Shown in pieces: positions 8,056 through 16,449 of a stretch of DNA of 45,529 bases. The DNA is from Oscillospiraceae bacterium (lineage in GTDB: Bacteria; Bacillota; Clostridia; Oscillospirales; Acutalibacteraceae). The translations under genes and the position numbers were made by a program. The DNA lies in assembly GCA_029218825.1 (NCBI GenBank), contig JAQXSC010000006.1, positions 1 to 45,529 on the forward strand, read 5' to 3'. The notes under the pieces are model-generated. The model searched no databases and was not told where the DNA came from. It saw only the letters and a program-made list of their open reading frames with translations. Every line of letters begins with the position of its first letter. The stretch's first letter is position 1.

Positions 8056-8329
8056 CAAATTAAGATTTACCCCTAAACCTGTGAGCAGGAGTAGTAGATT
8101 TATTTGATGTTTTCAGAGAGTTGTCGTTTGGTGAAAGACAACAGCGGAGAGTAAATTGAATGGACCTGTGAGGGCAGTCCGAAATTTTACAGAGTAGGCG
8201 CTGACGGATGCCGACCGTTATTGCGGCAACGTATGTTAGTACGGTGAGTGGGCGTTTATACGTCAATTTGGGTGGTACCGCAGAAGTTATCAGCTTTTGT
8301 CCCATTAATGGGATGAAAGCTGTTTTTTT
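8056..8329 (+). promoter_or_regulatory. Tryptophan T-box riboswitch leader
   Basis: Leader RNA sensing uncharged tRNA-Trp. The diagnostic T-box TGGGTGGTACCGCAG is at 8269-8283. Upstream lie Stem I features: AGAGAG at 8115-8120, a hairpin with a GGTG loop, and the specifier context GAA-TGG-ACC with TGG at 8161-8163, a tryptophan codon matching the genes downstream. A factor-independent terminator (8291-8329) ends the leader. By family mechanism, uncharged tRNA-Trp pairs at the specifier and with the T-box bulge, stabilises the antiterminator and lets transcription reach trpE; charged tRNA leads to termination. Confidence 0.93.
8291..8329 (+). terminator. T-box-controlled terminator
   Basis: A long stem (8291-8305 with 8308-8322, including G-U pairs in the middle) has arms CAGCTTT and AAAGCTG and the inner CCCATTAATGGG palindrome, followed by seven T. 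It is the OFF-state structure of the tryptophan T-box. Confidence 0.88.
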
Positions 8330-8336
8330 ATTTGAA

Positions 8337-8525
8337 AATTGAAAATGGAAAATTGAAAATTTCGGTCGAGAAGATATGTTTGTTTAAACAGAAAACTTTT
8401 CTGCCCGACCGTATCAATAACCGCCGTAGGCGGTCGATAAAGTCAGTCGGGAACGGGAGTTTATTAATAGATATATTTTTCTACTCGTCATTCATTATCC
8501 ATTATCAATTGTCAATTATCAATTA
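8337..8525. repeat. Small inverted-repeat (MITE-like) element between T-box and trpE
   Basis: About 190 bp between the T-box terminator and the trpE ribosome binding site is bounded by related inverted sequences. The left AATTGAAAATGGAAAAT (8337-8353) matches the complement of 8494-8510, AATTGATAATGGATAAT, at 15 of 17 positions; further AATTGA-type repeats extend to 8525. The interior holds CGGTCG (8364-8369) facing CGACCG (8406-8411), a CAGAAAAC/TTTTCTG hairpin and CCGCCGTAGGCGG. An open frame (8332-8526) across it is low-complexity and not convincing as a gene. The structure suggests a non-autonomous insertion transcribed as part of the trp leader. No second copy is in the window, so mobility is inferred. 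Confidence 0.55.
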
Positions 8526-8546
8526 ATTATATAGGCAGGTGATATT

Positions 8547-10004
8547 ATGCTTCCAAAGTTTGAAAAGGTAAAAACCTTAGTAGAGGATTATGACGTAATA
8601 CCGGTGTATAAGGAAATCTACGCCGATGTTGCTACTCCCATAACTCTGCTCCGTAAGATTGCAACAGCATATGACAAGTACTTTCTTCTTGAAAGTATCG
8701 AGGGTGGTGAAAAGTGGGCAAGGTATTCCTTTATCGGCTTTAACCCAAAGGCGAAAATTTCATACAAGGACGGCGTAATGACTGTCACCGGCGAGGGTGC
8801 GGATACAATCAAAACTTCTGACCCATACGCATATTTACGTGAATATATGAGCCACTACAAAACTCCGAATTTTGAGGATATTCCACCCTTTACAGGTGGA
8901 CTTGTAGGCTACTACGGATATTCAATGATAGGCGTTGCAGAGCCTGTTTTGAAAATCAAAGGCGGAGATGTTAATGACTTCGACTTAATGCTTTTTGACA
9001 AAATCATAGCCTATGACCACCTTCGTGAAAAGATTACCGTCATAGTAAATATGAAAACCTATGACCCTGAAAGGCAATATAAAAAGGCTTGTGATGATAT
9101 TGAGGAAATCGTAAATATCATAAAAAATGCAAAGCCTGTTGTATGCGATACAGCAGAGGATAAGGTTGAATTTCAATCCAACTTTACAAAAGACGAGTTT
9201 TGCAAAATGGTTGAAAAAACAAAGGACTATATCTTTGACGGCGATATTTTCCAATGCGTTGTTTCAAGACGTTTTACAGCAGAGTACAAGCCAAGTCTTT
9301 TAAATGCTTACAGAGTTTTGCGTACTACAAATCCGTCACCCTATATGGTGTATATGTGTATTGACGGCGATGAAATTATGTGCGCTTCCCCTGAAACTTT
9401 GGTTAAACTCCAAAGCGGTACTCTTAACACATTCCCAATCGCAGGCTCACGTCCTCGAGGAAAAACAAGGGAAGAGGATTTAGCCCTTGAAAGAGAACTT
9501 ATCAACGATGAAAAGGAACTTGCCGAACACAATATGCTTGTTGATTTAGGCAGAAACGACATAGGCAAAATTTCAAAATTCAATTCCGTAAAGGTTACCG
9601 AGTATCAGAAAGTTTTAAGGTTTTCAAAGATAATGCACATTTGCTCTGAAGTTGAGGGAACTATCAAAGACGGTTTAGACGCCTTTGACGCAATCAAGTC
9701 GCTTTTACCGGCAGGTACCCTTTCAGGTGCGCCGAAAATAAGAGCCTGTCAGATTATTGAGGAACTTGAAAAAACTCCTCGCGGAGTCTATGGCGGTGCA
9801 ATCGGTTATATTGATTTTAACGGAAATCTTGACACCTGTATAGCAATCCGTATGGCTGTAAAAAGAGGAGAAAAGGTGTATATCCAAGCCGGTGCCGGAA
9901 TTGTTGCAGACTCTGTGCCTGAACTTGAATACGAGGAAACTTATAACAAGGCTTTAGCGGTTATGAACTCTATCAAGAACGCAGGGGAGGTTGAGGATTT
10001 ATGA
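8547..10004 (+). CDS. trpE: Anthranilate synthase component I
   Basis: Chorismate-binding subunit that, with TrpG, makes anthranilate, the committed step to tryptophan; 485 residues, normal for TrpE. The N-terminal part has the LLES motif (FLLESIEGGEKWARYSFIG), part of the tryptophan feedback site in characterised TrpE proteins. The C-terminal chorismate-binding domain shows SPSPYM-like 'TNPSPYMVYM', 'IAGSRPRGKTREED', 'ELAEHNMLVDLGRND', and 'LPAGTLSGAPKIRA' with 'GIVADSVPE' near the end. The ATG at 8547 has GCAGGTGA upstream. It overlaps trpG by 4 nt (ATGA). Control is by T-box at transcription and probably by tryptophan binding to the enzyme. Confidence 0.97.
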   Translation: MLPKFEKVKTLVEDYDVIPVYKEIYADVATPITLLRKIATAYDKYFLLESIEGGEKWARYSFIGFNPKAKISYKDGVMTVTGEGADTIKTSDPYAYLREYMSHYKTPNFEDIPPFTGGLVGYYGYSMIGVAEPVLKIKGGDVNDFDLMLFDKIIAYDHLREKITVIVNMKTYDPERQYKKACDDIEEIVNIIKNAKPVVCDTAEDKVEFQSNFTKDEFCKMVEKTKDYIFDGDIFQCVVSRRFTAEYKPSLLNAYRVLRTTNPSPYMVYMCIDGDEIMCASPETLVKLQSGTLNTFPIAGSRPRGKTREEDLALERELINDEKELAEHNMLVDLGRNDIGKISKFNSVKVTEYQKVLRFSKIMHICSEVEGTIKDGLDAFDAIKSLLPAGTLSGAPKIRACQIIEELEKTPRGVYGGAIGYIDFNGNLDTCIAIRMAVKRGEKVYIQAGAGIVADSVPELEYEETYNKALAVMNSIKNAGEVEDL

Positions 10005-10573
10005 TTTTACTTATAGATAATTACGATAGTTTTACCTACAACCTTTTGCAGTTTTGCGGCAGTATTGAGCCTGACATAAAGGTAGTAAGAAACGACGCAA
10101 TAACAGTTGATGAAATACGGAAATTAAATCCAAGCCACATTATCCTTTCTCCGGGCCCCGGTTATCCGAAAGACGCAGGAGTTTGCGAAAGTGTAATCAG
10201 AGAGTTAAAGGGGGAATATCCCATTTTGGGAGTATGCCTTGGACATCAGGCAATTTGTGAGGTTTTCGGAGCAGAAATCACCCACGCAATAAAGTTGATG
10301 CACGGCAAGAAAAGTGACGTTACTGTTGATAATGACTGCAAGATATTTAAGGGTTTGCCAAAGGTTGTCACAGGAGCAAGATACCACAGTTTAATTGCAA
10401 AGCGACAGACTGTTCCTGATTGTCTGCTTGTAACCGCAACAGACGATATGGGAGAGATAATGGCGGTAAAACACAAGGACTATGAAATATACGGTTTGCA
10501 GTTCCACCCTGAATCGATTTTAACATCGGAGGGTATTACGATGATTAAGAACTTTTTACAGGAGGCAAAGTAA
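10001..10573 (+). CDS. trpG: Anthranilate synthase component II (glutamine amidotransferase)
   Basis: Class I glutamine amidotransferase of 190 residues that releases ammonia from glutamine for TrpE. It opens with MILLIDNYDSFTYNL. The nucleophile elbow is GVCLGHQAI (catalytic Cys near residue 80), the oxyanion loop is SPGPGYP, and the catalytic His-Glu pair is in LQFHPESILT. The same subunit can serve PabB in some species, but its position directly in the trp operon makes the tryptophan role primary. It overlaps trpE by 4 nt; trpD begins one base after its stop, with an AGGAGG ribosome binding site inside the trpG 3' end. Confidence 0.97.
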   Translation: MILLIDNYDSFTYNLLQFCGSIEPDIKVVRNDAITVDEIRKLNPSHIILSPGPGYPKDAGVCESVIRELKGEYPILGVCLGHQAICEVFGAEITHAIKLMHGKKSDVTVDNDCKIFKGLPKVVTGARYHSLIAKRQTVPDCLLVTATDDMGEIMAVKHKDYEIYGLQFHPESILTSEGITMIKNFLQEAK

Positions 10574-10574
10574 A

Positions 10575-11585
10575 ATGATTACAGAAGCAATAAAAAAATT
10601 AGTAGAAAATCAGGATTTAACATATGAGGAAGCAGAAGGCGTAATGGATGAAATGATGAGCGGTAATGCTACTAATTCACAGATTGCCACATTCCTTACA
10701 GCCCTGCGAATGAAAGGCGAAACTATTGAGGAGATTACAGCCTGCGCACAGGGTATGCGTGATAAAGCAATTCACATTAACCCTAAAAAAGACGTTTTGG
10801 ATATTGTGGGTACAGGCGGTGACGGCACAGGTACTTTCAATATTTCCACAACATCTGCCTTTGTAATTTCAGCGGCAGGAGTTCCTGTTGCAAAACACGG
10901 CAATCGTTCAATGAGCAGTAAATCAGGGGCGGCGGATTGCCTTGAAAATCTGGGAATTAACATTACAATTTCACCTGAAAAGTCAGCACAAATTCTCGAT
11001 AAAGCGGATATTTGCTTTATGTTTGCACAGGGTTATCACAGTTCTATGAAATACGTGGGACCTGTCAGAAAAGAAATGGGAATACGCAACGTGTTTAATA
11101 TTTTAGGGCCTCTTACAAATCCTGCCAATGCAAATATGCAGGTTATGGGAGTGTATTCTGAAAAGTTGGTAGAGCCACTTGCAAAGGTACTTTCAAACCT
11201 TGGCGTAAAGAGAGGTATGGTAATTTACGGCTGTGATGGTATGGACGAGGCAACAGTTACCTGCGATACAAAGGTTTGCGAAATTGACAACGGCAAATTT
11301 AAGACATACAATGTAAATCCTGAAAAAGTCGGACTGAAAACCTACCCAATGGAGGACTTAATAGGCGGTAACGGTGAGGAAAACGCAGAGATTACACAGC
11401 AGATTTTAAAGGGTCAGTTAAAGGGCGCAAAGCGTGACATAGTATTGCTTAATTCCGCAATGGGTATTTATATAGGCGGTAAGGCGCAGTCCATAGAGGA
11501 AGGCGTTAAGGTTGCCGCAGAAATCATTGACAGCGGAAAGGCTTTGGCTAAAATGGAAGAATTTGTAAAACTTTCCAATCAGTAA
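10575..11585 (+). CDS. trpD: Anthranilate phosphoribosyltransferase
   Basis: Enzyme of 336 residues that joins anthranilate to PRPP. The PRPP-binding glycine-rich loop GTGGDGTGTFNIST lies near residue 77, followed by 'AKHGNRSMSSKSGAADCLE' which binds PRPP and Mg2+. 'MFAQGYHSSMKYVGPVRKEMG' and 'RNVFNILGPLTNPA' are classical TrpD stretches near residues 150-190. It begins one base after trpG. It is a stand-alone TrpD, not fused to TrpG as in enteric bacteria. Confidence 0.97.
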   Translation: MITEAIKKLVENQDLTYEEAEGVMDEMMSGNATNSQIATFLTALRMKGETIEEITACAQGMRDKAIHINPKKDVLDIVGTGGDGTGTFNISTTSAFVISAAGVPVAKHGNRSMSSKSGAADCLENLGINITISPEKSAQILDKADICFMFAQGYHSSMKYVGPVRKEMGIRNVFNILGPLTNPANANMQVMGVYSEKLVEPLAKVLSNLGVKRGMVIYGCDGMDEATVTCDTKVCEIDNGKFKTYNVNPEKVGLKTYPMEDLIGGNGEENAEITQQILKGQLKGAKRDIVLLNSAMGIYIGGKAQSIEEGVKVAAEIIDSGKALAKMEEFVKLSNQ

Positions 11586-11597
11586 TTGGAGGATAAT

Positions 11598-12386
11598 ATG
11601 ATTTTAGAAACTATTGCTCAGGCTAACAGAGAGCGATACGAAAAAATTAAAAAAGCCGTACCCCTTGAAGTAGTAAAGGCACAGGCTGAAAAACTTGACA
11701 GTAACACAGGCTTTCCCTTTGAAAAGGCTTTGAAAAAGCAAGGACTTTCCTATATTTGCGAGGTGAAAAAAGCATCTCCGTCAAAGGGCGTAATCGCAGA
11801 AAATTTCCCTTATCTTGAAATTGCAAAAGATTACGAAAAGGCAGGGGCAAGTGCAATTTCCTGCCTTACGGAAACAAAGTGGTTTATGGGAAATGACAGG
11901 TATCTAAAGGAGATTGCACAGGAAGTATCAATCCCTGTACTGCGAAAAGATTTTACTGTTGACGTCTATCAGATTTTTGAAGCAAAGGTGCTTGGCGCGT
12001 CTGCCGTGCTTTTAATCTGCACTATCCTTGATGAAAAAACAATTTCACAGTGGATACAGATATGCGACAGTTTGGGTTTATCTGCTTTAGTTGAGGCTCA
12101 CACGGAACAGGAAGTTGAAACAGCCCTCAAAGCAGGAGCAAGAATTATCGGCGTTAATAACAGAAACTTAAAGGATTTTACTGTTGACATAAACACTTGC
12201 AAAAGGCTTCGAAAAAAAGTACCTGAGGATATTATCTTTGTAGGTGAAAGCGGTATTTCCACTGCCGAGGATATTAAGTCATTAAAGGAAAACAAGGTTG
12301 ACGCTGTTTTAATCGGTGAAACACTAATGCGTTCAAAAGACAAAACAGAGGCACTTTGCAAACTTAATGGTGGTAGTCTAATATGA
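11598..12386 (+). CDS. trpC: Indole-3-glycerol phosphate synthase
   Basis: TIM-barrel enzyme of 262 residues that closes the indole ring from CdRP. The catalytic lysine motif CEVKKASPSKGVI (family consensus E.K..SPS.G) lies near residue 55. 'VLRKDFTVDVYQIFEAKVLGA' supplies further active-site residues, and 'NNRNLKDFTVD' and 'VGESGIST' are the C-terminal phosphate-binding strands. I use the ATG at 11598 because GGAGG at 11588-11592 is well placed for it; an in-frame TTG at 11586 overlaps that site. The stop overlaps the trpF start by 4 nt. It is a single-function TrpC, not a TrpC-TrpF fusion. Confidence 0.96.
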   Translation: MILETIAQANRERYEKIKKAVPLEVVKAQAEKLDSNTGFPFEKALKKQGLSYICEVKKASPSKGVIAENFPYLEIAKDYEKAGASAISCLTETKWFMGNDRYLKEIAQEVSIPVLRKDFTVDVYQIFEAKVLGASAVLLICTILDEKTISQWIQICDSLGLSALVEAHTEQEVETALKAGARIIGVNNRNLKDFTVDINTCKRLRKKVPEDIIFVGESGISTAEDIKSLKENKVDAVLIGETLMRSKDKTEALCKLNGGSLI

Positions 12387-13006
12387 GCAGGATAAAAATT
12401 TGCGGTATGCAAAGGCTTCAGGATATAGAAATCGTCAACGAATTTATGCCTGATTACGTGGGATTTATTATGAGTACCCAAAACAAATTCCGCAGACAGG
12501 TTGCAGTAAAAACTGCAAGGGAATTATCGGAAAAACTTAACCCTGATATAAAGGCTGTGGGTGTGTTTGTGGATGAGCCTATGGAATTTATTGCGGACAT
12601 TTGCAAACGTGGGATTATAAATTTAGTACAACTCCACGGTCACGAGGACAGGGAATATATAAACAGCCTTGCAAAATCTGTAAAAATCCCTATAATAAAA
12701 GCAGTTCACGTAGAAAACTCACAGCAGATAACAGATGCAGAAAATTTAGACTGCGATTATTTGTTGCTTGATACTGCATACAAGGACAAAATCGGCGGCG
12801 GAGGACAGAAGTTTAATTGGGATTTAATACCGAAAAATCTTTCAAAGCCATATTTCCTTGCAGGTGGGTTAAGTGCAGAAAATATTGCACAGGCTATAAA
12901 AACCATAAACCCATATGCAGTAGATTTAAGTTCATCTGTTGAAACAGAGGGATATAAAGACAGAGAAAAAGTCAGAAAAGTTATTGATATAGTTAGGAGA
13001 GTATAA
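12383..13006 (+). CDS. trpF: Phosphoribosylanthranilate isomerase
   Basis: TIM-barrel isomerase of 207 residues converting PRA to CdRP. It opens with [15 protein letters not shown], where the Cys of KICGM is the general base. 'VGVFVDEP', 'LVQLHGHED' and 'LLLDT' follow, and the phosphate-binding end shows '[15 protein letters not shown]' and '[17 protein letters not shown]', where the family consensus is 'D.SSG.E..G.KD' (Val replaces Gly at one position). It overlaps trpC by 4 nt and is followed after one base by trpB. Confidence 0.95.
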   Translation: MSRIKICGMQRLQDIEIVNEFMPDYVGFIMSTQNKFRRQVAVKTARELSEKLNPDIKAVGVFVDEPMEFIADICKRGIINLVQLHGHEDREYINSLAKSVKIPIIKAVHVENSQQITDAENLDCDYLLLDTAYKDKIGGGGQKFNWDLIPKNLSKPYFLAGGLSAENIAQAIKTINPYAVDLSSSVETEGYKDREKVRKVIDIVRRV

Positions 13007-13007
13007 A

Positions 13008-14192
13008 ATGTCAAAAGGAAAATTCGGTATTCACGGAGGACAGTTTATTCCGGAAACTTTAATGAACGCAGTAATCGAACTTGAAAAAGCATACGATTAC
13101 TACAAAAATGATCCTCAGTTTATTGAGGAAGTTAAAACATTAATGAGAGAATATGCCGGCAGACCCTCTTTGCTTTACTATGCGGAGAAAATGACAAAGG
13201 ATTTAGGCGGTGCAAAGATTTACCTGAAACGTGAGGACTTAAACCACACAGGTTCTCACAAGATAAATAACTGTCTGGGTCAGATTTTACTTGCCAAGAA
13301 AATGGGCAAAAAGCGTGTAATCGCAGAAACAGGCGCAGGTCAGCACGGTGTTGCAACAGCAACGGTTGCGGCTTTGCTTGGTATGGAATGTGACATTTAT
13401 ATGGGCAAGGTTGACACGGAACGTCAGGCATTGAACTGCTACAGAATGGAACTTTTAGGAGCAAAGGTGCATCCTGTTACAACAGGCACACAGACTTTAA
13501 AAGACGCAGTAAACGAGGCTTTAAGAGAGTGGACAACAAGAGTTGAGGACACTCACTATGTTTTAGGCTCTGTTATGGGGCCGCATCCTTTCCCGACTAT
13601 CGTAAGGGATTTTCAATCGGTCATAGGTAAAGAGGTTAAGGAGGAAATGCTGAAAAAAGAGGGCAGACTTCCTGATATCTGTATGGCTTGTGTAGGCGGC
13701 GGAAGTAACGCAATGGGACTTTTTTATGACTTTATTGAGGATAAGGACGTTCAACTAATCGGCTGTGAGGCGGCAGGTAAAGGTGTAGATACAGAGGAAA
13801 ATGCCGCTACAGTAGCAAACGGCGGACTTGGAATTTTCCACGGAATGAAGTCATATTTTATTCAGGATAAGTACGGACAAATTGCTCCTGTATACTCAAT
13901 TTCCGCAGGACTTGACTATCCGGGTGTAGGCCCTGAACACGCAAATTTACACGATATGGGCAGAGCAAGTTATGTGCCTGTAACTGACGACGAGGCTGTG
14001 GCGGCTTTTGAATACCTTTCAAGAACAGAGGGTATTATCCCTGCTATCGAAAGTTCCCACGCAGTTGCTCATTGTATGAAAATTGCACCTAAAATGGATA
14101 AGGATAAGATTATTGTTATATGTCTTTCAGGACGTGGCGACAAGGACGTTGCCGCTATTGCAAGATACAGGGGGGTACAGATTTATGATTAA
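13008..14192 (+). CDS. trpB: Tryptophan synthase beta chain
   Basis: PLP enzyme of 394 residues that condenses indole with serine in the alpha2-beta2 tryptophan synthase complex. The cofactor lysine is in [11 protein letters not shown] (near residue 86), preceded by the beta-chain motif '[12 protein letters not shown]'. '[20 protein letters not shown]' and the phosphate-binding '[13 protein letters not shown]' are present, with '[15 protein letters not shown]' and 'CLSGRGDKD' at the end. It is the standard TrpB1 form, not the salvage-type TrpB2. It overlaps trpA by 8 nt. Confidence 0.98.
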   Translation: MSKGKFGIHGGQFIPETLMNAVIELEKAYDYYKNDPQFIEEVKTLMREYAGRPSLLYYAEKMTKDLGGAKIYLKREDLNHTGSHKINNCLGQILLAKKMGKKRVIAETGAGQHGVATATVAALLGMECDIYMGKVDTERQALNCYRMELLGAKVHPVTTGTQTLKDAVNEALREWTTRVEDTHYVLGSVMGPHPFPTIVRDFQSVIGKEVKEEMLKKEGRLPDICMACVGGGSNAMGLFYDFIEDKDVQLIGCEAAGKGVDTEENAATVANGGLGIFHGMKSYFIQDKYGQIAPVYSISAGLDYPGVGPEHANLHDMGRASYVPVTDDEAVAAFEYLSRTEGIIPAIESSHAVAHCMKIAPKMDKDKIIVICLSGRGDKDVAAIARYRGVQIYD

Positions 14193-14955
14193 TGTAAATA
14201 ATGCATTTGATAAGGGAAAAGCCTTTATCGCCTTTTTAACAGCAGGTGACCCAAACCTTGAAACCACCGCAAAACTTTTGCCTGAAATAGCAAACGCAGG
14301 GGCGGATTTAATTGAAATCGGTATTCCTTTTTCCGACCCTGTTGCAGAGGGCGTTGTAATTCAGGACGCAGATATGCGCGCATTAGCGTCAGGTACAACA
14401 ACCGACAAGATTTTTGATATGGTGGAAAAAGTTGCACCAAGTTGCAGTTCGGCTCTTGCTTTTATGACCTACATAAACGTAATTTACGTTTACGGTGTTG
14501 AAAAGTTTATTAAAAGATGTTCAGAGATAGGGGTTTCCGCAGTTATCGTTCCTGACGTTCCCTTTGAGGAAAGAGAGGAACTTACCCCAATTTGCGATAA
14601 GTACGGAGTTAATTTCATTTCCTTTATTGCTCCTACTTCAAGAGAGAGAATACAGATGATTGCAAAAGAGGCGAAAGGCTTTTTGTACTGCGTATCTTCT
14701 CTTGGTGTAACAGGTGTACGTTCCCAAATTACCACAAACGTAGGGGAAATGATTGCCCTTGCAAAAGAGGTTACAGACGTTCCCTGTGCAGTAGGATTCG
14801 GCATTTCCACTCCACAGCAGGCAAAGAAAATGGCGGAGGTTTCCGATGGTGTAATCGTAGGCTCGGCTATTGTAAAAATTATTGCAGAGTACGGCGAAAA
14901 CTGTGTGCCTTACGTTGTGGATTACGTTAAGTCAATGAAGGATGCAATAAGATGA
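14185..14955 (+). CDS. trpA: Tryptophan synthase alpha chain
   Basis: TIM-barrel subunit of 256 residues that cleaves indole-3-glycerol phosphate and channels indole to TrpB. '[15 protein letters not shown]' opens the barrel. The first catalytic acid lies in [19 protein letters not shown], the second acidic residue in '[12 protein letters not shown]', and the phosphate loop is '[14 protein letters not shown]' with '[11 protein letters not shown]'. I start at the ATG at 14185, inside the end of trpB, since the fold begins there; the longer open frame from 14083 is only trpB read in another frame. The stop overlaps the next gene (sirtuin) by 4 nt. Confidence 0.96.
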   Translation: MINVNNAFDKGKAFIAFLTAGDPNLETTAKLLPEIANAGADLIEIGIPFSDPVAEGVVIQDADMRALASGTTTDKIFDMVEKVAPSCSSALAFMTYINVIYVYGVEKFIKRCSEIGVSAVIVPDVPFEEREELTPICDKYGVNFISFIAPTSRERIQMIAKEAKGFLYCVSSLGVTGVRSQITTNVGEMIALAKEVTDVPCAVGFGISTPQQAKKMAEVSDGVIVGSAIVKIIAEYGENCVPYVVDYVKSMKDAIR

Positions 14956-15671
14956 ACGACCTTGATAAACTGAAAAAGATAATTGAGGAAAGCGATAACA
15001 TAGTTTTTTTCGGCGGTGCAGGGGTGTCAACGGAAAGCGGTATTCCTGATTTCAGAAGTGTTGACGGACTGTATAATCAGAAATACGATTATCCTCCTGA
15101 GGAGATTTTAAGCCACCACTTTTTTGTGAATAATTGCAGGGAGTTTTACCGCTACTATAAGGATAAAATGCTTGAACTTGATGTAAAGCCCAATACCGCC
15201 CACAAAGTTTTGGCAAAACTTGAAGAAATGGGAAAACTAAAGGCGGTTGTTACCCAGAACATTGACGGACTTCACCAAGCCGCAGGCAGTAAAATTGTCT
15301 ATGAACTACACGGCTCTGTTCACAGAAATTACTGCACGAAATGTCACAAATTCTTTGACGCTCACTATATTAAAAACAGTAATGATATTCCTCTTTGTGA
15401 CAAGTGCGGTGCTGTTGTAAAGCCTGATGTAGTATTGTACGAAGAAGGTCTTGAGGATAACACGGTTGTGGGCGCAGTAAATGCAATAAGAAATGCAGAC
15501 GTGCTGATAGTTGCCGGTACAAGCCTTACTGTATATCCTGCGGCAGGAATGATAAGGTACTATACAGGGGATAAACTTGTTTTGATAAATCGTGACAAAA
15601 CTCCTATGGATAATTTGGCGACATTGATTTTCCACGAGAATGTGGGAGAATTATTAGGTAAAATAATTTGA
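14952..15671 (+). CDS. cobB: NAD-dependent protein deacylase (sirtuin)
   Basis: Sirtuin of 239 residues that removes acyl groups from lysines using NAD+, releasing nicotinamide and O-acyl-ADP-ribose. The NAD-binding opening is GGAGVSTESGIPDFRS, the cofactor/acyl pocket is TQNIDGLHQAAGS, and the catalytic His is in ELHGSVHRN. The zinc module has two CxxC pairs (CTKC and CDKC), followed by KPDVVLYEE and 'VAGTSLTVYPAA'. The ATG overlaps the trpA stop (ATGA), so it is the eighth cistron of the trp operon, under the T-box, and is followed by the operon terminator. Whether it acts on Trp enzymes is unknown; the coupling is the notable feature. Confidence 0.93.
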   Translation: MNDLDKLKKIIEESDNIVFFGGAGVSTESGIPDFRSVDGLYNQKYDYPPEEILSHHFFVNNCREFYRYYKDKMLELDVKPNTAHKVLAKLEEMGKLKAVVTQNIDGLHQAAGSKIVYELHGSVHRNYCTKCHKFFDAHYIKNSNDIPLCDKCGAVVKPDVVLYEEGLEDNTVVGAVNAIRNADVLIVAGTSLTVYPAAGMIRYYTGDKLVLINRDKTPMDNLATLIFHENVGELLGKII

Positions 15672-15676
15672 TAAAT

Positions 15677-15720
15677 AAAACTGTAGAAATGGGAAAAACT
15701 CATTTTTACAGTTTTTGTTT
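15677..15720 (+). terminator. Terminator of trp-sirtuin operon
   Basis: A 15-bp stem, 15677-15691 with 15701-15715 (one G-U pair), has a 9-nt loop and leads into TTTTTGTTT. It lies 5 bp after the sirtuin stop. Confidence 0.85.
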
Positions 15721-15739
15721 TGTGTAATTTTTTATTTTA

Positions 15740-15768
15740 TTGACAAGAATATAATCAAAGATTATAAT
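15740..15768 (+). promoter_or_regulatory. Consensus sigma-A promoter for lipoprotein gene
   Basis: Perfect TTGACA (15740-15745) and TATAAT (15763-15768) hexamers with a 17-bp spacer lie just before the small lipoprotein gene at 15799, so that gene is transcribed independently of trp. Confidence 0.88.
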
Positions 15769-15798
15769 GAAATTACTAAAGGGCAAAGGAGAATTGCT

Positions 15799-16392
15799 AT
15801 GAAAACAAGTAAAGTATTAATCGCGATTTTATCTATACTGATTGTTGGCTGTATGTTTACATCCTGTTTTGGAAACACACAGGAAAACAATCAGACAACC
15901 GAAACTCAAACAGAAGCACAGACAAAACCCAAGACAGCCACCCAAGCTGAAACTACTGTTGCTACAGAATCCGCAACAGAAGTTACATTAGCTTCAAACG
16001 TAATTAAAACAAATCTATATAATATAACAGTGCCTTTGGATTGGGAGGACGACTATCACTACGATATTACAAGCGGTGAAAAGGGCGGTTATGCAGTTAA
16101 CTTCTATGAGGAGGACTTGTATGAGGAGCGAATTGGAGGATTTTTGTTTGGCGTAGATTTAATTCCTGACGGAAGCGAAATAGCGTATCCCTCATATAAA
16201 CTATTGGGCACAGTTGAGGTTGACCAAAAGGACAAGTATTCGGTAGTAGTTTATTACGCAACAGACGTGCAGTTTGACGAGGACAGTGCAGATGACTATT
16301 TTGAAATGCAAAAAGCAGAGCCTGAGATTTTAGAGTCAATTAAGTGGAACGATAATTGCAAGTTTACAAAAAACGATACACCGCAACTTTAA
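15799..16392 (+). CDS. Small Thr/Glu-rich lipoprotein of unknown function
   Basis: Predicted membrane-anchored lipoprotein of 197 residues. A basic, hydrophobic signal ends in LIVGC (Cys 18, good lipobox) with a second possible Cys in FTSC five residues later. It is followed by a Thr/Gln/Glu-rich, low-complexity linker to about residue 75, which would space the domain from the membrane. The C-terminal domain (about 75-197, beginning 'YNITVPLDWEDDYHYDITSG') has the look of a small beta-sheet domain but I recognise no family. I use the ATG at 15799 with AAAGGAGAA upstream; the open frame upstream of it is leader. It has its own promoter and terminator. Confidence 0.75.
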   Translation: MKTSKVLIAILSILIVGCMFTSCFGNTQENNQTTETQTEAQTKPKTATQAETTVATESATEVTLASNVIKTNLYNITVPLDWEDDYHYDITSGEKGGYAVNFYEEDLYEERIGGFLFGVDLIPDGSEIAYPSYKLLGTVEVDQKDKYSVVVYYATDVQFDEDSADDYFEMQKAEPEILESIKWNDNCKFTKNDTPQL

Positions 16393-16406
16393 TGCTAAAT
16401 ATAGGA

Positions 16407-16440
16407 GAGCCTATCACGAAAGATGTGATAGGCTCATTTT
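16407..16440 (+). terminator. Terminator after lipoprotein gene
   Basis: A perfect 11-bp stem, GAGCCTATCAC (16407-16417) with GTGATAGGCTC (16425-16435), is followed by ATTTTAT. It lies between converging genes; the T-tail is on the plus side. Confidence 0.75.
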
Positions 16441-16449
16441 ATATTATAT

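Noticed and set aside
8332-8526. 64-codon open frame between T-box and trpE
   Set aside because: It begins in the T-box terminator tail, has no ribosome binding site, and its sequence is the low-complexity inverted-repeat element.
14083-14184. N-terminal extension of trpA
   Set aside because: These 34 codons are trpB sequence in another frame; the ATG at 14185 gives the normal TrpA length.
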